Shown in pieces: positions 25,636 through 34,527 of a DNA stretch of 64,000 bases; within the stretch, counting starts at the first letter, position 1, and every line of letters begins with the position of its first letter. The translations under genes and the position numbers were made by a program. The stretch comes from VXPQ01 sp964608315. GTDB taxonomy: Bacteria > Bacteroidota > Rhodothermia > Rhodothermales > VXPQ01. The notes beneath the pieces were generated by a model that was not told where the DNA came from, made no database searches, and saw only the letters and a list, made by a program, of their open reading frames with translations. The stretch spans positions 1 through 64,000 of the forward strand of contig CAZSNF010000011.1 in NCBI GenBank assembly GCA_964608315.1. Reading direction: 5' to 3'.

Positions 25636-26916
25636 TTACCCAATGCGGTCGAAACCGGTCCAGGGTTGCAACGCTTCCGGGATGGCGATGCTTCCGTCGC
25701 GCTGTTGATGCTGTTCGAGCAGCGCTGCCACGACGCGCGGAAGCGCCAGCCCCGATCCGTTGAGGGTGTGCGCGAACGTCGGTTTTTTGCGGTCTTCAAG
25801 GCGGCACCGAATCTGCATCCGTCGGGCCTGAAAATCTTCGAAGTTCGATATCGAGGATACTTCAAGCCACCGGTCCTGCCCCGGACTCCAGACCTCCAGG
25901 TCGTATTTTTTGGCTTGCGTAAAACCCATGTCTCCCGTGCACATCAGCAGGACGCGCCAGACGAGGCCCAATCCTTTCAGCGGACGCTCCGCATCGCTGC
26001 GCAGGGTCTCAAGAGCTTCGTAACTTTGCTCCGGATGGGCGAACCAGACCAGTTCCACCTTGTCGAACTGATGAAGGCGGTTCAGGCCGCGCACGCCTTT
26101 GCCGTACGAGCCCGCCTCGCGCCGAAAACAGGGCGTCCAGGCCGCGTACCGGATCGGCAAGCGATTCCCGTCCAGAATTTCTCCGCGGTGCAGGTTGGTT
26201 ACCGGCGTTTCGGCTGTGGGGATCAGGTACAGTCCGTCCCGGGAGACTTCGTACATCAGGTCCTCCTTGTCCGGGAGTTGTCCCGTGCCGCGCGCGCTGT
26301 CCGCATTGACCAGCAGCGGCGCCTGTATTTCCTCGTAGCCTCCGCGCTCTGTGGCGAGATCAAGGAAGTAATTGACGAGCGCTCGCTGGAGCCGCGCCCC
26401 CTTGCCCCGGTAGAAAGGAAATCCGGCCCCGGAAACCCTGGCGCCGCGCGCGAAATCGATCAGGCCATGCCGCTCGGCCAGTTCCCAGTGCGGAAGCGGG
26501 TCGAAATCGAACGCGCGCGGCTCGCCCCGCCGGGCGACGATCCGGTTTTCCGCCGGCGTATGCCCCGCGGGTACGTCGGGATGGGGGATATTCGGAATTT
26601 CGAGGAGGCCCCGTTCAAGTCGTTCGCTTGCCTGCGCAGCAGCCTCCTCGCTTTCCCGGATAGATGTTTTCAGTTCGTTCGATTCGGCGATAAGCGCCTG
26701 GGCTTCCCCGGCGCGACCGCTTCGCATATATTGCCCGATCTCTTTCGAGACGGCATTGGATCGCGCTTGCGCCGTCTGGAGCGCCGCGAGGTGCTTCCGG
26801 CGCTCACGATCCAGTTCCGCCAGTTCGTCGACCCGCGCCGGGTCCCCGGTCCCCTTGTCCCGGATGGCTTTGCGCATGCGTTCGGGGTCTTCGCGAAGTA
26901 TCTGAATGTCGATCAC
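25636..26916 (-). CDS. serS: Seryl-tRNA synthetase
   Basis: Class II synthetase of 426 residues. The N-terminal tRNA-binding coiled coil (about 28-100) follows MIDIQILREDPERMRKAI. Motif 2 lies around PCFRREAGSYGKGVRGLNRL (about 258-277), with the following HQFDKVEL. Motif 3 is NGSGLALPRVVAALLEQHQQ near residue 385. It ends IPEALQPWTGF, standard for SerRS. It lies between pyrF and the RmlD-like gene on the minus strand. Confidence 0.97.
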   Translation of the reverse strand: MIDIQILREDPERMRKAIRDKGTGDPARVDELAELDRERRKHLAALQTAQARSNAVSKEIGQYMRSGRAGEAQALIAESNELKTSIRESEEAAAQASERLERGLLEIPNIPHPDVPAGHTPAENRIVARRGEPRAFDFDPLPHWELAERHGLIDFARGARVSGAGFPFYRGKGARLQRALVNYFLDLATERGGYEEIQAPLLVNADSARGTGQLPDKEDLMYEVSRDGLYLIPTAETPVTNLHRGEILDGNRLPIRYAAWTPCFRREAGSYGKGVRGLNRLHQFDKVELVWFAHPEQSYEALETLRSDAERPLKGLGLVWRVLLMCTGDMGFTQAKKYDLEVWSPGQDRWLEVSSISNFEDFQARRMQIRCRLEDRKKPTFAHTLNGSGLALPRVVAALLEQHQQRDGSIAIPEALQPWTGFDRIG

Positions 26917-26975
26917 GTAGCAAACGATGCGGTTGAGCGGGCGGAAAATGCAAAGGACAGGGTCGGATGTTGCGC

Positions 26976-27875
26976 TTACGGACGACCAATCTTGCGCAGG
27001 CGCTCCCGGAGGGGCCTGGGGCGGTAATCAAGTTCCGTCCGGGCTTTCAGAATAATCAATCCGGTTTTGGCCGGTCGCTCGGCGGTTTGCCGAAACGTTG
27101 CGCTATCGACCGGCTGGATCAGCGCCTCGTCCAGGTCGAACGTCTCGGCGATCGTTCGGGCAAAATCGTACATGGACATCCATTCCGCTCCGGAAAGATG
27201 AAAAACGCCGTTGCGCTGCCGCCGTACGAGGCGTTCGATGCCCGCGGCAAGGTCTGCCGAGCAGGTAGGGTTCCGCCACTGGTCCGTAACGATTCGGACG
27301 GACTGCCCCGAAGATAGCCGCTCCAGCAACCAAAGTACGAAATCGGATCGGTTCGCACGCGATGCGGCGCCGTAGACCAGCACCGTGCGGACAATGGCCC
27401 ATTTGTCGAAGCCGGCTTTCCGCACTGCATTCTCGGCGGCCTGCTTGGATTTCCCGTAGAAATTGACAGGATTCGGGCGTGCGTTTTCGTGGTAAGGGCC
27501 GTCCAGCCCGTCGAACACGAAATCCGTGGAAAGCTGAATGAGACGGGCGCCGATATCCTTGCATTGCTGCGCCAGCGTTTCCACCGCGTCCACATTGACT
27601 TTCCAGCAGGCGTCCCGGTCTGTCTCGCAGCGATCGACGTCGGTCATGGCTGCGCAGTTTATTACGACGGTGGGCTGAAAATCCCGGATTGCATGTTGCA
27701 CGTCGCGTCTTGCTGCAATATCCAGCGGCATGTATCCGTGCGATCCTGCGGCCCGGGTCGTTTCGCTTCGGCCCGTGGCCAGTACGTCGTATTCGGAATA
27801 CTGGCCAAGCAGACCGACCAGTTCCGCGCCGAGCAGGCCGTTTGCTCCCGTTACGAATATGCGCTCGTACAACAT
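26976..27875 (-). CDS. RmlD-like NAD(P)-dependent sugar reductase
   Basis: 299-residue short-chain dehydrogenase of the dTDP-4-dehydrorhamnose reductase group. The Rossmann glycine motif VTGANGLLGAEL is at residues 8-19. NCAAMTDVDRCETD, LSTDFVFDGLDGPYHE and the catalytic YGKSKQAAE (Tyr and Lys, about 140-148) follow. It may complete a nucleotide-sugar pathway for surface polysaccharide, but no rml operon surrounds it, so the exact substrate is open. It ends 59 bases before serS. Confidence 0.83.
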   Translation of the reverse strand: MLYERIFVTGANGLLGAELVGLLGQYSEYDVLATGRSETTRAAGSHGYMPLDIAARRDVQHAIRDFQPTVVINCAAMTDVDRCETDRDACWKVNVDAVETLAQQCKDIGARLIQLSTDFVFDGLDGPYHENARPNPVNFYGKSKQAAENAVRKAGFDKWAIVRTVLVYGAASRANRSDFVLWLLERLSSGQSVRIVTDQWRNPTCSADLAAGIERLVRRQRNGVFHLSGAEWMSMYDFARTIAETFDLDEALIQPVDSATFRQTAERPAKTGLIILKARTELDYRPRPLRERLRKIGRP

Positions 27876-27905
27876 GGATTTATCGCAAAGGATGCGGCGC
27901 CGTTG

Positions 27906-28388
27906 TTATTTCCTGAAATAGTAGCGCACCCCGATTCCGCCGCCAAGATGGCCGGCGGTTCCGGGCAGCAGGTCGAATCGGGGATTCGCCTGCAAAAAGA
28001 CTTCGTAGCGATTCGCAAAAAAATGGACCCCGAACGTTCCGCTGACGCCCAAAACGAAATCTCCTTGCGATTCCTGTTTACGGATGCTTGTCGCGACGCC
28101 CGTCCCGAAATAATAACCGAGCGGAGAAGCAGGAATAGCCCGTTCCCGCAATATATGCCCCGAAAGAAAGAAAAAATCGCTGAGGTTCCATGCGGCCAGT
28201 CCCTCGTAAGCGAATCCCCGCTTCCCGCGCCACTTGACGGAGACGCCGCCGGGCGTTCCGAACTGTACGCCTGCCGCCGCGCTGCCCGCTCGTTGTTGCG
28301 CATGGACAGGTTCGATCCCGGTCGTCGCCAGCATGCAGAGCGCCAGGACTGCGACGGATCGCCGTGCGCATGCTTTGGGGACATTCAT
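27906..28388 (-). CDS. Small exported beta-barrel protein, unknown function
   Basis: 160 residues with a signal peptide (cleavage after PVHAQ, about residue 30). The mature part of about 130 residues alternates short strands and ends GGGIGVRYYFRK, the type of aromatic end seen in small outer-membrane barrels. I do not recognise a specific family. It lies 30 bases upstream of the reductase gene on the same strand. The ATG at 28388 is just upstream of the signal sequence, and a repeat end sits at its 5' side. Confidence 0.6.
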   Translation of the reverse strand: MNVPKACARRSVAVLALCMLATTGIEPVHAQQRAGSAAAGVQFGTPGGVSVKWRGKRGFAYEGLAAWNLSDFFFLSGHILRERAIPASPLGYYFGTGVATSIRKQESQGDFVLGVSGTFGVHFFANRYEVFLQANPRFDLLPGTAGHLGGGIGVRYYFRK

Positions 28389-28395
28389 AACAGCG

Positions 28396-28416
28396 TTATT
28401 TTGATCAGGGCATCCT
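28396..28416. repeat. Solo repeat-family right end
   Basis: TTATTTTGATCAGGGCATCC is a diverged copy of the GTTTTGATCAGAGTATCC terminus. It lies directly upstream of the small barrel gene. Confidence 0.5.
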
Positions 28417-28469
28417 GTGCAACAGGCATGGCGGCGCATGCGGCAAGCGTTCGCCGGGCCGGCGCGCGG

Positions 28470-29741
28470 TCAGGTTTTTTGCTTTTTCTTCTTTGCTGCG
28501 GGGAAGAGGATATTATTCAGGATGAGTCGGTAGCCCGGCGAATTCTTGTGCAGGTCGAGGTCCGTGGGCGGGTCCCCTACGAAATGCTGATAATCCTCCG
28601 GGTCGTGGCCCGCGTAGAACGTGAAGGTTCCTTCTCCGAAATTACCGTGCAAGTATTTGACTTCGTCCCGGTTGGGCGCTTCCGCCAGCACGATCGCCGA
28701 CGGTTTCACGAGGCTCTTGCGGAAGCTTGTGGTTTGTCCAACGAATCCCTTGACGGCGGCTACATGATTCTGCGTGAGCATGGTGGGCACCGGGTCCCAT
28801 TTTGCGCTGAATTCGAATAGCGTGAAATAGTCGACGGCCTGATTGCGCAAGGCGGGCGGCGGCGGGCCGACGTCAATGTTTGCGTGTTCGTATTCTCCGG
28901 GATGGAATACGGGCGTAAAATTTTCGAATGCGAGCGTTGCGTCGTAATCAAGGCGCGACAGGGCGTCGGGGTCTACCGGATCGCCGTCGTACTCCGACGG
29001 CACAATGTCGGTTTGATGCGCCGACAACGCAATATCGTAGGTGTCCGTGCCGGAACACATGGCGAACAGGAAGCCGCCCTGCGCCACATAGTCCTTGATG
29101 GTCCGGGCTACTTCCAGCTTCAGCCGGCTGGTCTTTCGAAAACCGTACCGCGCGGCCATTTGCTCGGCCTTTCGTTGTTGTTCGATGTACCAGGGTATGT
29201 TCCGGTATTGCAGAAATTTGCCGTATTGCCCCGTAAAATCTTCGTGATGCAGGTGCAGCCAGTCGTATTCGCGGAGTTCTCCGTCCAGAATTTTGTCGTC
29301 GTACAGTATGTCGTACGGCACTTCGGCGTATTCAAGCGCCAGCAGGACGGCATCGTCCCAGGGAAGGGTCTGTTCCGGCGCATACACGGCGATATTCGGC
29401 GCCGTTTCCAGGCGTACGGTCGCCGTGTTGTGGTCTTCGCTTTCTATTTCGGCCACGATGCGGGCGGAGGCTTCCGGCTCGATGCGTTCGAAATACACGC
29501 CGCGCACCTGCAATTCTTCTTCGAACCGGTCGAACCCGGCGCTCAGGAAGGAGCCGCCCCGATAGTTGAGCAGCCAGTCCACCGGCTCGCCCTGTTCGAG
29601 CAGCCAGAATACGACGCCGTACGCCTTCAAATGATTGGACTGTCGAATATCCATGGGAATCAGGATGTCTTGCGCTCTTGCAGACATCGCGACGAGCGGC
29701 AGCAGCGCCGCCAGCAACAGAAATCGATTGAGCAAGGACAT
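28470..29741 (-). CDS. Exported conserved Bacteroidota protein, unknown function (amidotransferase-like fold suspected)
   Basis: 423 residues with a signal peptide (1-23, ending MSARAQ). The mature N-terminus ILIPMDIRQSNHLKAYGVVF and LLNYRGGSF are characteristic of a conserved family that databases often label asparagine synthetase B, apparently wrongly since no synthetase domain is visible. The middle part has GGFLFAMCSGTDTYDIAL, reminiscent of the nucleophile elbow of class I glutamine-amidotransferase folds (Cys within GGFLFAMCSG), and VKYLHGNFGEGTFTFYAGHD near the end. A periplasmic hydrolase or binding role is possible. The tail is Lys-rich. Confidence 0.65.
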   Translation of the reverse strand: MSLLNRFLLLAALLPLVAMSARAQDILIPMDIRQSNHLKAYGVVFWLLEQGEPVDWLLNYRGGSFLSAGFDRFEEELQVRGVYFERIEPEASARIVAEIESEDHNTATVRLETAPNIAVYAPEQTLPWDDAVLLALEYAEVPYDILYDDKILDGELREYDWLHLHHEDFTGQYGKFLQYRNIPWYIEQQRKAEQMAARYGFRKTSRLKLEVARTIKDYVAQGGFLFAMCSGTDTYDIALSAHQTDIVPSEYDGDPVDPDALSRLDYDATLAFENFTPVFHPGEYEHANIDVGPPPPALRNQAVDYFTLFEFSAKWDPVPTMLTQNHVAAVKGFVGQTTSFRKSLVKPSAIVLAEAPNRDEVKYLHGNFGEGTFTFYAGHDPEDYQHFVGDPPTDLDLHKNSPGYRLILNNILFPAAKKKKQKT

Positions 29742-29755
29742 GGTTTTGATCAGAA
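29742..29755. repeat. Fragment of repeat-family end
   Basis: GGTTTTGATCAGAA matches the family end but lacks the terminal GTATCC. It abuts the start codon of the exported 423-residue protein. Confidence 0.4.
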
Positions 29756-29779
29756 TTGGGCTATGGAAGGCGAACGGCT

Positions 29780-31651
29780 TCAGGCGCCCTCGTCGCCCCG
29801 AAGGCGACGCAGACGGTCTCGGGCTTTGTCTGCAAGGAGGGAACCGGGGTATTCGGACAACAAGCGCCGATATGCGGCGGCGGCTTCTTCCCGGGCGCCC
29901 GGATCGCGCGACAAAATTCCCGCAGCCTCGAAAAGCGCCCGGTCCGCCAGGAAACTTGCCGGATGCATCAGAGGGATTTCCGCAAACGTTGCGTGCGCTT
30001 CCTCGCGCCGTCCGGCGGCAAGGAGGATTTCTCCACGCAGGAAGCGGGCTTCGTCGGCCAGCGCATGGCCGGGGTATGCGGTCAGCAGGGCGTCCAGCGC
30101 GTCGAGGGCGACCAGCGGGCGTTGTCGTTTTTGGGCAAGCAGAGCGCCTGCATACTGTCGGAGCGGCGTGTCGAGCGAATCCGGCCCGCGATTTTCGAGG
30201 AGCAATATTTTCAATTCGATCGCATCGTTCGAAACGTTTGTCGAGGTATGCGCATCGATAATATCGACGAGGGCCAGCGCGGCGTCGAATTCTCCGGCGA
30301 ACAGATGAATGCGCGCCAGGTCGAAGCGGGCTTGCTCGGCCAGTTCGCCTGTCCGCAGCCGCTCAACGAGCCGGTTGAAGCGGAGGCGGGCTTCGTCCAG
30401 TTGCCCCTGTACGATGGCGATATGCGCCAGGTCGAACGCGGCCCGGTCGGCGGCGCGGGTATCCGGGAAAGCAGCAATGGTCTGCCGGAAAACGGACTCG
30501 GCGGCGCCGATATCGAGAAACACATCCTGTCGCAGGCGCCCGACGCGGTGCAACACATCCGGATACAGTGCATGGTTCGGATATTGTTGCAGGAAGGCCT
30601 GATAGGCGGTCAGCGCTTCGTCGTAATGCGGCGCCGGAATTCGCTGGCCGGTTTCGTCGAAGGCTCGTTCGCCGATTTCCTCTGCCTGCTGCGTATGCAT
30701 GGCGCCCAGCGCGGCGAGCGTTCGGGGCGCCGCCGGCGCGTCCGGATACTGCGCCAGCACTTCCCGCCAGGCTTCGGCCGCTTCTTCCCAGGCCCCGGCG
30801 TCGGCTGCCGAAAGGGCAAATTCAAAGAGCCTGCTTCCCTGACCGTTTTCCAGCCCGTCTATGGCCCGGTATTCGTCCAGCGCGCGCGGAAAATCCTTTG
30901 CCTCCGCATACAACCATCCCAATAATTCGCGCCATGCCTGGTAGAGCGGATCGCTCTGGACGGCGTTCCGCGCCGCCGCGATGCTGGGCGCCAGCGCTTC
31001 CTTGTCGTCCATGAAGGGAGTCATGCGCGAACGCACGAAGTCAAGATGTCCCTCGTTTTCCTTGAGGAGGGCCAGATATTCTTCCGCAGCCTGCTCGTAG
31101 CGGCCCGAAATGCTGCATAGCCAGGCCAGGTCCACGCGGAACAGATCGGGCCTCCCGGTGGCTTCCCGCGCTTCTTCAAGCAAGGCGACGGCTCGGTCGA
31201 ACTCCCGCACTTCGACCAGGGACTGGTATACGATCCGCCAGACATTCGGGTCGGCGGGCGCAGCGGCCACGGCTTCTTCCCAGTTTGCCCGGGCCTCTTC
31301 CTCGTTTCCCTGCAGATAGCGAATGCGCGCCAGGTCCGACAGGAGTCCCGCGGAGCGCGCATCCGCCAGCCGCGATTCGACCAGCGCAGCGGCTTCGTCG
31401 TAGCGCTTCACATTTTCGTAGGCTTCTTTCAGTTTCTGGTAGAACGCCTCGTTGCGCGGCGCGCCCGCATAGAGGTCCTCCAGCAAGCCGATGGCCTGAT
31501 CGAACTGTCCCGACCGAAGAAAAGCGTCGGCCAGGCGAAAACGGGCCAGTTGCGGGTCTTCCTGCGATTGCCCCGCCGCGTCGACGACCGGCGCGCAGAG
31601 TAGCGCGGCGAGCACAAGGACGCCGGCCCAATGTCCTGTACGCGTGAACAT
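29780..31651 (-). CDS. Exported TPR-repeat protein with repeat-derived N-terminus
   Basis: 623 residues: signal peptide (1-28, ending VVDAAGQ), then an almost continuous array of about 14 tetratricopeptide-like helical pairs. Clear examples are RLADAFLRSGQFDQAIGLLE, ARIRYLQGNEEEARANWEEA and LFEAAGILSRDPGAREEAAA. It is probably a periplasmic scaffold like BamD- or YbgF-type proteins, but no specific assignment is possible. The start codon and roughly the first 12 codons lie inside sequence matching the end of the element at 60334, so transcription or translation signals may have been recruited from the repeat. Confidence 0.75.
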   Translation of the reverse strand: MFTRTGHWAGVLVLAALLCAPVVDAAGQSQEDPQLARFRLADAFLRSGQFDQAIGLLEDLYAGAPRNEAFYQKLKEAYENVKRYDEAAALVESRLADARSAGLLSDLARIRYLQGNEEEARANWEEAVAAAPADPNVWRIVYQSLVEVREFDRAVALLEEAREATGRPDLFRVDLAWLCSISGRYEQAAEEYLALLKENEGHLDFVRSRMTPFMDDKEALAPSIAAARNAVQSDPLYQAWRELLGWLYAEAKDFPRALDEYRAIDGLENGQGSRLFEFALSAADAGAWEEAAEAWREVLAQYPDAPAAPRTLAALGAMHTQQAEEIGERAFDETGQRIPAPHYDEALTAYQAFLQQYPNHALYPDVLHRVGRLRQDVFLDIGAAESVFRQTIAAFPDTRAADRAAFDLAHIAIVQGQLDEARLRFNRLVERLRTGELAEQARFDLARIHLFAGEFDAALALVDIIDAHTSTNVSNDAIELKILLLENRGPDSLDTPLRQYAGALLAQKRQRPLVALDALDALLTAYPGHALADEARFLRGEILLAAGRREEAHATFAEIPLMHPASFLADRALFEAAGILSRDPGAREEAAAAYRRLLSEYPGSLLADKARDRLRRLRGDEGA

Positions 31652-31688
31652 GAAGCGCTGATCGAAGTAGATTTAATCAGAGTATCCT
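31626..31688 (-). repeat. Type A right end overlapping a start codon
   Basis: GCCCAATGTCCTGTACGCG, then GAACATGAAGCGCTGATCGA and AGTAGATTTAATCAGAGTAT, closely matches 60527-60590 (the right end of the copy-4 element), including a variant block found in no other copy. The TPR gene start codon lies at 31649-31651 within it. Confidence 0.75.
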
Positions 31689-31762
31689 AAAGATATTGTT
31701 TTCGGGCGTGGTATGTTTCATGCGACAGTTCGCGTCCGGGACGGCCTGCGTATTTTCCAGAG

Positions 31763-33004
31763 ATGCACAAAACGACACATTCCTTGCGCTCCATGCATTC
31801 GACGCATACGCGGCGCGCGCGTCCGCCCGGTCGGAAGGCGGACGCACAGCGGCTGGGCATATTGGGATCGACCGGGTCCATCGGCACGCAAACGCTGGAC
31901 GTCGTACGCCTTTTTCCGAACCGTTTCGACGTGCGCGCGCTGACCGCCGGTTCGAACGCGGAACTTCTGATTGCGCAGGCCCGGGAATTTTCGCCCGAAT
32001 GCGTGGTCATAGGAGACGCCCGCCGTCGAAAACAGGTCGAGGAGGCGCTCGGCCCCCTCGGCGTCCGCGTATTGACGGGACAGGAAGGGCTTTGCGAGGC
32101 GGCGGCCCTGGACGAAGTGGACACGGTAGTGGCGGCGCTTGTGGGATTCGCCGGACTTGAGTCCGTCGTCGCCGCGCTGCGCAGCGGGAAAAAAGTGGCC
32201 CTGGCGAACAAGGAAACCCTCGTTGTCGCCGGGCGCCTAGTCACGTCTCTTCTGCAAGAGGGTCGGGGGATGCTGCTGCCTGTCGATAGCGAGCATTCGG
32301 CTATTTTCCAGTGCCTTGCGGGCGAGCCCGAGCGAAGCGTCGAATCGCTTGTGCTGACGGCGTCGGGCGGGCCGTTTCGAACGCGTCCCGCAGAAACGTT
32401 CGGGACCATTACCAGAGCGGAAGCCCTGACGCACCCGAACTGGTCTATGGGGCCCAAGATTACGATTGATTCGGCGACCATGATGAACAAGGGGCTGGAA
32501 GTGGTGGAGGCGCACTGGCTTTTCGACATGCCGCCGGAACGGATATCGGTGCTGGCGCATCCGCAGTCCATCGTGCATTCCCTTGTGGTTTTCGAGGACG
32601 GTTCCGTCAAGGCGCAACTGGGCTTGCCGGATATGCGCCTGCCGATTCAGTATGCGCTGAGTTATCCGGAGCGATGGGCTGCGCCGCGCGAGCGCCTTGA
32701 CTGGTCGGACGTCATGCACTTGCATTTCGAACCGCCCGACCGCGCCAAATTCCCGTGCCTCGACCTTGCATACGAGGCCCTCGAAACCGGCGGGGCGGCG
32801 CCGGCCGTTCTGAACGCGGCGAACGAGCAGGCGGTCGCCCTTTTTCTTGAGGGAAAAATCCGCTTCGCGGACATTCCCGAAATGATCGGGGCGGCGCTTG
32901 GCCGCGTACCTGCGCAAGCGGACCCGTCGCTCGAAGACCTTGTCGCCTGCGACGCCGAGGCCCGCCGCATTGTCCTGGAACATGTTCGGGCGCTCGCCAT
33001 ATAA
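31763..33004 (+). CDS. dxr: 1-deoxy-D-xylulose 5-phosphate reductoisomerase
   Basis: MEP-pathway enzyme of isoprenoid synthesis, 413 residues. The NADPH motif RLGILGSTGSIGTQTLD begins at residue 30. ALANKETLVVAG, PVDSEHSAIFQCL, ASGGPFR, the HPNWSMGPKITIDSATMMNK loop and GLEVVEAHWLF (metal and substrate ligands) are all present. The first 29 residues are an Arg-rich extension not usual for Dxr; ATG 31793 is an alternative start that would shorten it to 19. It heads the dxr-rseP-uppS-bamA-ompH run. Confidence 0.95.
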   Translation: MHKTTHSLRSMHSTHTRRARPPGRKADAQRLGILGSTGSIGTQTLDVVRLFPNRFDVRALTAGSNAELLIAQAREFSPECVVIGDARRRKQVEEALGPLGVRVLTGQEGLCEAAALDEVDTVVAALVGFAGLESVVAALRSGKKVALANKETLVVAGRLVTSLLQEGRGMLLPVDSEHSAIFQCLAGEPERSVESLVLTASGGPFRTRPAETFGTITRAEALTHPNWSMGPKITIDSATMMNKGLEVVEAHWLFDMPPERISVLAHPQSIVHSLVVFEDGSVKAQLGLPDMRLPIQYALSYPERWAAPRERLDWSDVMHLHFEPPDRAKFPCLDLAYEALETGGAAPAVLNAANEQAVALFLEGKIRFADIPEMIGAALGRVPAQADPSLEDLVACDAEARRIVLEHVRALAI

Positions 33005-33097
33005 AGTACCACCTTATTACTGCTTTTCAGGACTGCTCTGGGCCCCGTTCTTTTTGAACGCGCCTTTTGCGGGGCGATTCACAGCATATCGAGATCG

Positions 33098-34492
33098 ATG
33101 GAGATCATTGTCGAGATTTTCCGGGCGATTCCCGGGATTCTTCTGTCGTACGTTGTTCCGTTTCTTCTCGCCATCGCCTTGCTCGTGTTCGTGCACGAGA
33201 TGGGTCATTTCCTTTTCGCCAAGCTGTTCGGGATGCGCGTGGAGCGCTTTTCCATCGGGTTCCCGCCCAAAATTCTGAAAAAACAGATTGGAGAGACCGA
33301 ATATGTGCTGGGGGCCACGCCGATCGGGGGGTATGTGAAAATAGTGGGCATGGTGGACGAGAGTATGGATGTGGACGGCCTGAACGAGGCGCCGAAGCCC
33401 TGGGAGTTTCGCGCAAAGCCGGTCTGGCAGCGCATGATTGTGATTTCCGCGGGCGTGGCGTTCAATATATTGCTGGCGTTCGCGATTTTCACAGGGCTGC
33501 GGCTTTCGTACGGAGAGACGACGATTCCGGCGGAAAATATCGACGCCGTGTTCGTTGCGGATTCATCCATTGCCTACGATATGGGTTTGCGTACGGGGGA
33601 TCGCCTGCTGGCGGTGAACGGCGAACCTCTCAGGCGATACGAGGACTTCGAAAGCATCGAATCGCTGGCGGCCGATCCATTTACGGTAACGGCGCTCCGG
33701 GGTAGCGATACCCTCGTTGCGCGGGGTCCGGAAGATATTTTCACCCAGATCAATCGTCGCGGCGCGCGTCTCGGCGTGTATATCGCGCCGGCGGTGCTTG
33801 GGGCCGTCATGCAGGATTCCCCCGCAGATTCGATCGGTTTGCTGCCCGGGGATCGCATCGTGGCCCTGGATGGAGAAGAAATCCGCTTCTGGGCGGAAAT
33901 GACCGGGCGCATACAGGCCGCGGAAGGAAGTCCGGTGACCATCCGGTGGCGTCGGCCCGACACTTCGGCGGCAGGCGCCTTTTCCGTGTCCGAAGCGCGG
34001 GTAGCGCCGGTATGGCGGGAAGATGGATATCTACTCGGCGTGTACGGGCCCGGCGCAGACAGGCTGGCGCTGGAATTCGGCGCGATTCAGCGCCGGTTCG
34101 GGCTGTTCGAAGCCGTGGGCGCCGGCATGGGCGACACGTGGACCAACGCGCGGGTCATCGTGCTGAGCCTCGGGCGCATTTTCACAGGCCGGGAAAATCT
34201 TCGGGAAAACCTCGGCGGGCCGATCATGATTGCACAGGTAATCAATCAGGCCGCCGAAGTCGGTGCAGGACTTTTTTGGGAAATCGTGGCGATGCTGTCC
34301 ATTACGCTGGCCATCATCAATATTCTGCCTGTCCCTGCGCTGGACGGGGGACATCTCGTTTTTCTGATGTACGAAGGGATCGTCCGGCGGGAACCGTCCT
34401 TGCGGTTTCGCATGGTTACGCAACAGGTGGGCATGGTTCTGTTGCTCGCCTTCATGGTATTCCTTGTGTTCAACGACATTTTACGTCTGTAG
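33098..34492 (+). CDS. rseP: Site-2 intramembrane metalloprotease RseP
   Basis: 464-residue M50B protease. The zinc motif HEMGH is at residues 33-37 in the first membrane helix. IGGYVKIVGMVDES follows. Two PDZ domains (about 145-215 and 225-300) contain MGLRTGDRLLAVNGEPL and SIGLLPGDRIVALDGEEI. The third zinc ligand is in PVPALDGGHLVF (about 410-421). It would cleave anti-sigma factors or signal-peptide remnants in the inner membrane. The gene lies between dxr and uppS, an order conserved in many bacteria. Confidence 0.94.
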   Translation: MEIIVEIFRAIPGILLSYVVPFLLAIALLVFVHEMGHFLFAKLFGMRVERFSIGFPPKILKKQIGETEYVLGATPIGGYVKIVGMVDESMDVDGLNEAPKPWEFRAKPVWQRMIVISAGVAFNILLAFAIFTGLRLSYGETTIPAENIDAVFVADSSIAYDMGLRTGDRLLAVNGEPLRRYEDFESIESLAADPFTVTALRGSDTLVARGPEDIFTQINRRGARLGVYIAPAVLGAVMQDSPADSIGLLPGDRIVALDGEEIRFWAEMTGRIQAAEGSPVTIRWRRPDTSAAGAFSVSEARVAPVWREDGYLLGVYGPGADRLALEFGAIQRRFGLFEAVGAGMGDTWTNARVIVLSLGRIFTGRENLRENLGGPIMIAQVINQAAEVGAGLFWEIVAMLSITLAIINILPVPALDGGHLVFLMYEGIVRREPSLRFRMVTQQVGMVLLLAFMVFLVFNDILRL

Positions 34493-34527
34493 CGTTTTCG
34501 ACGGTGAAGGTTACGGCAAACAGGGAT

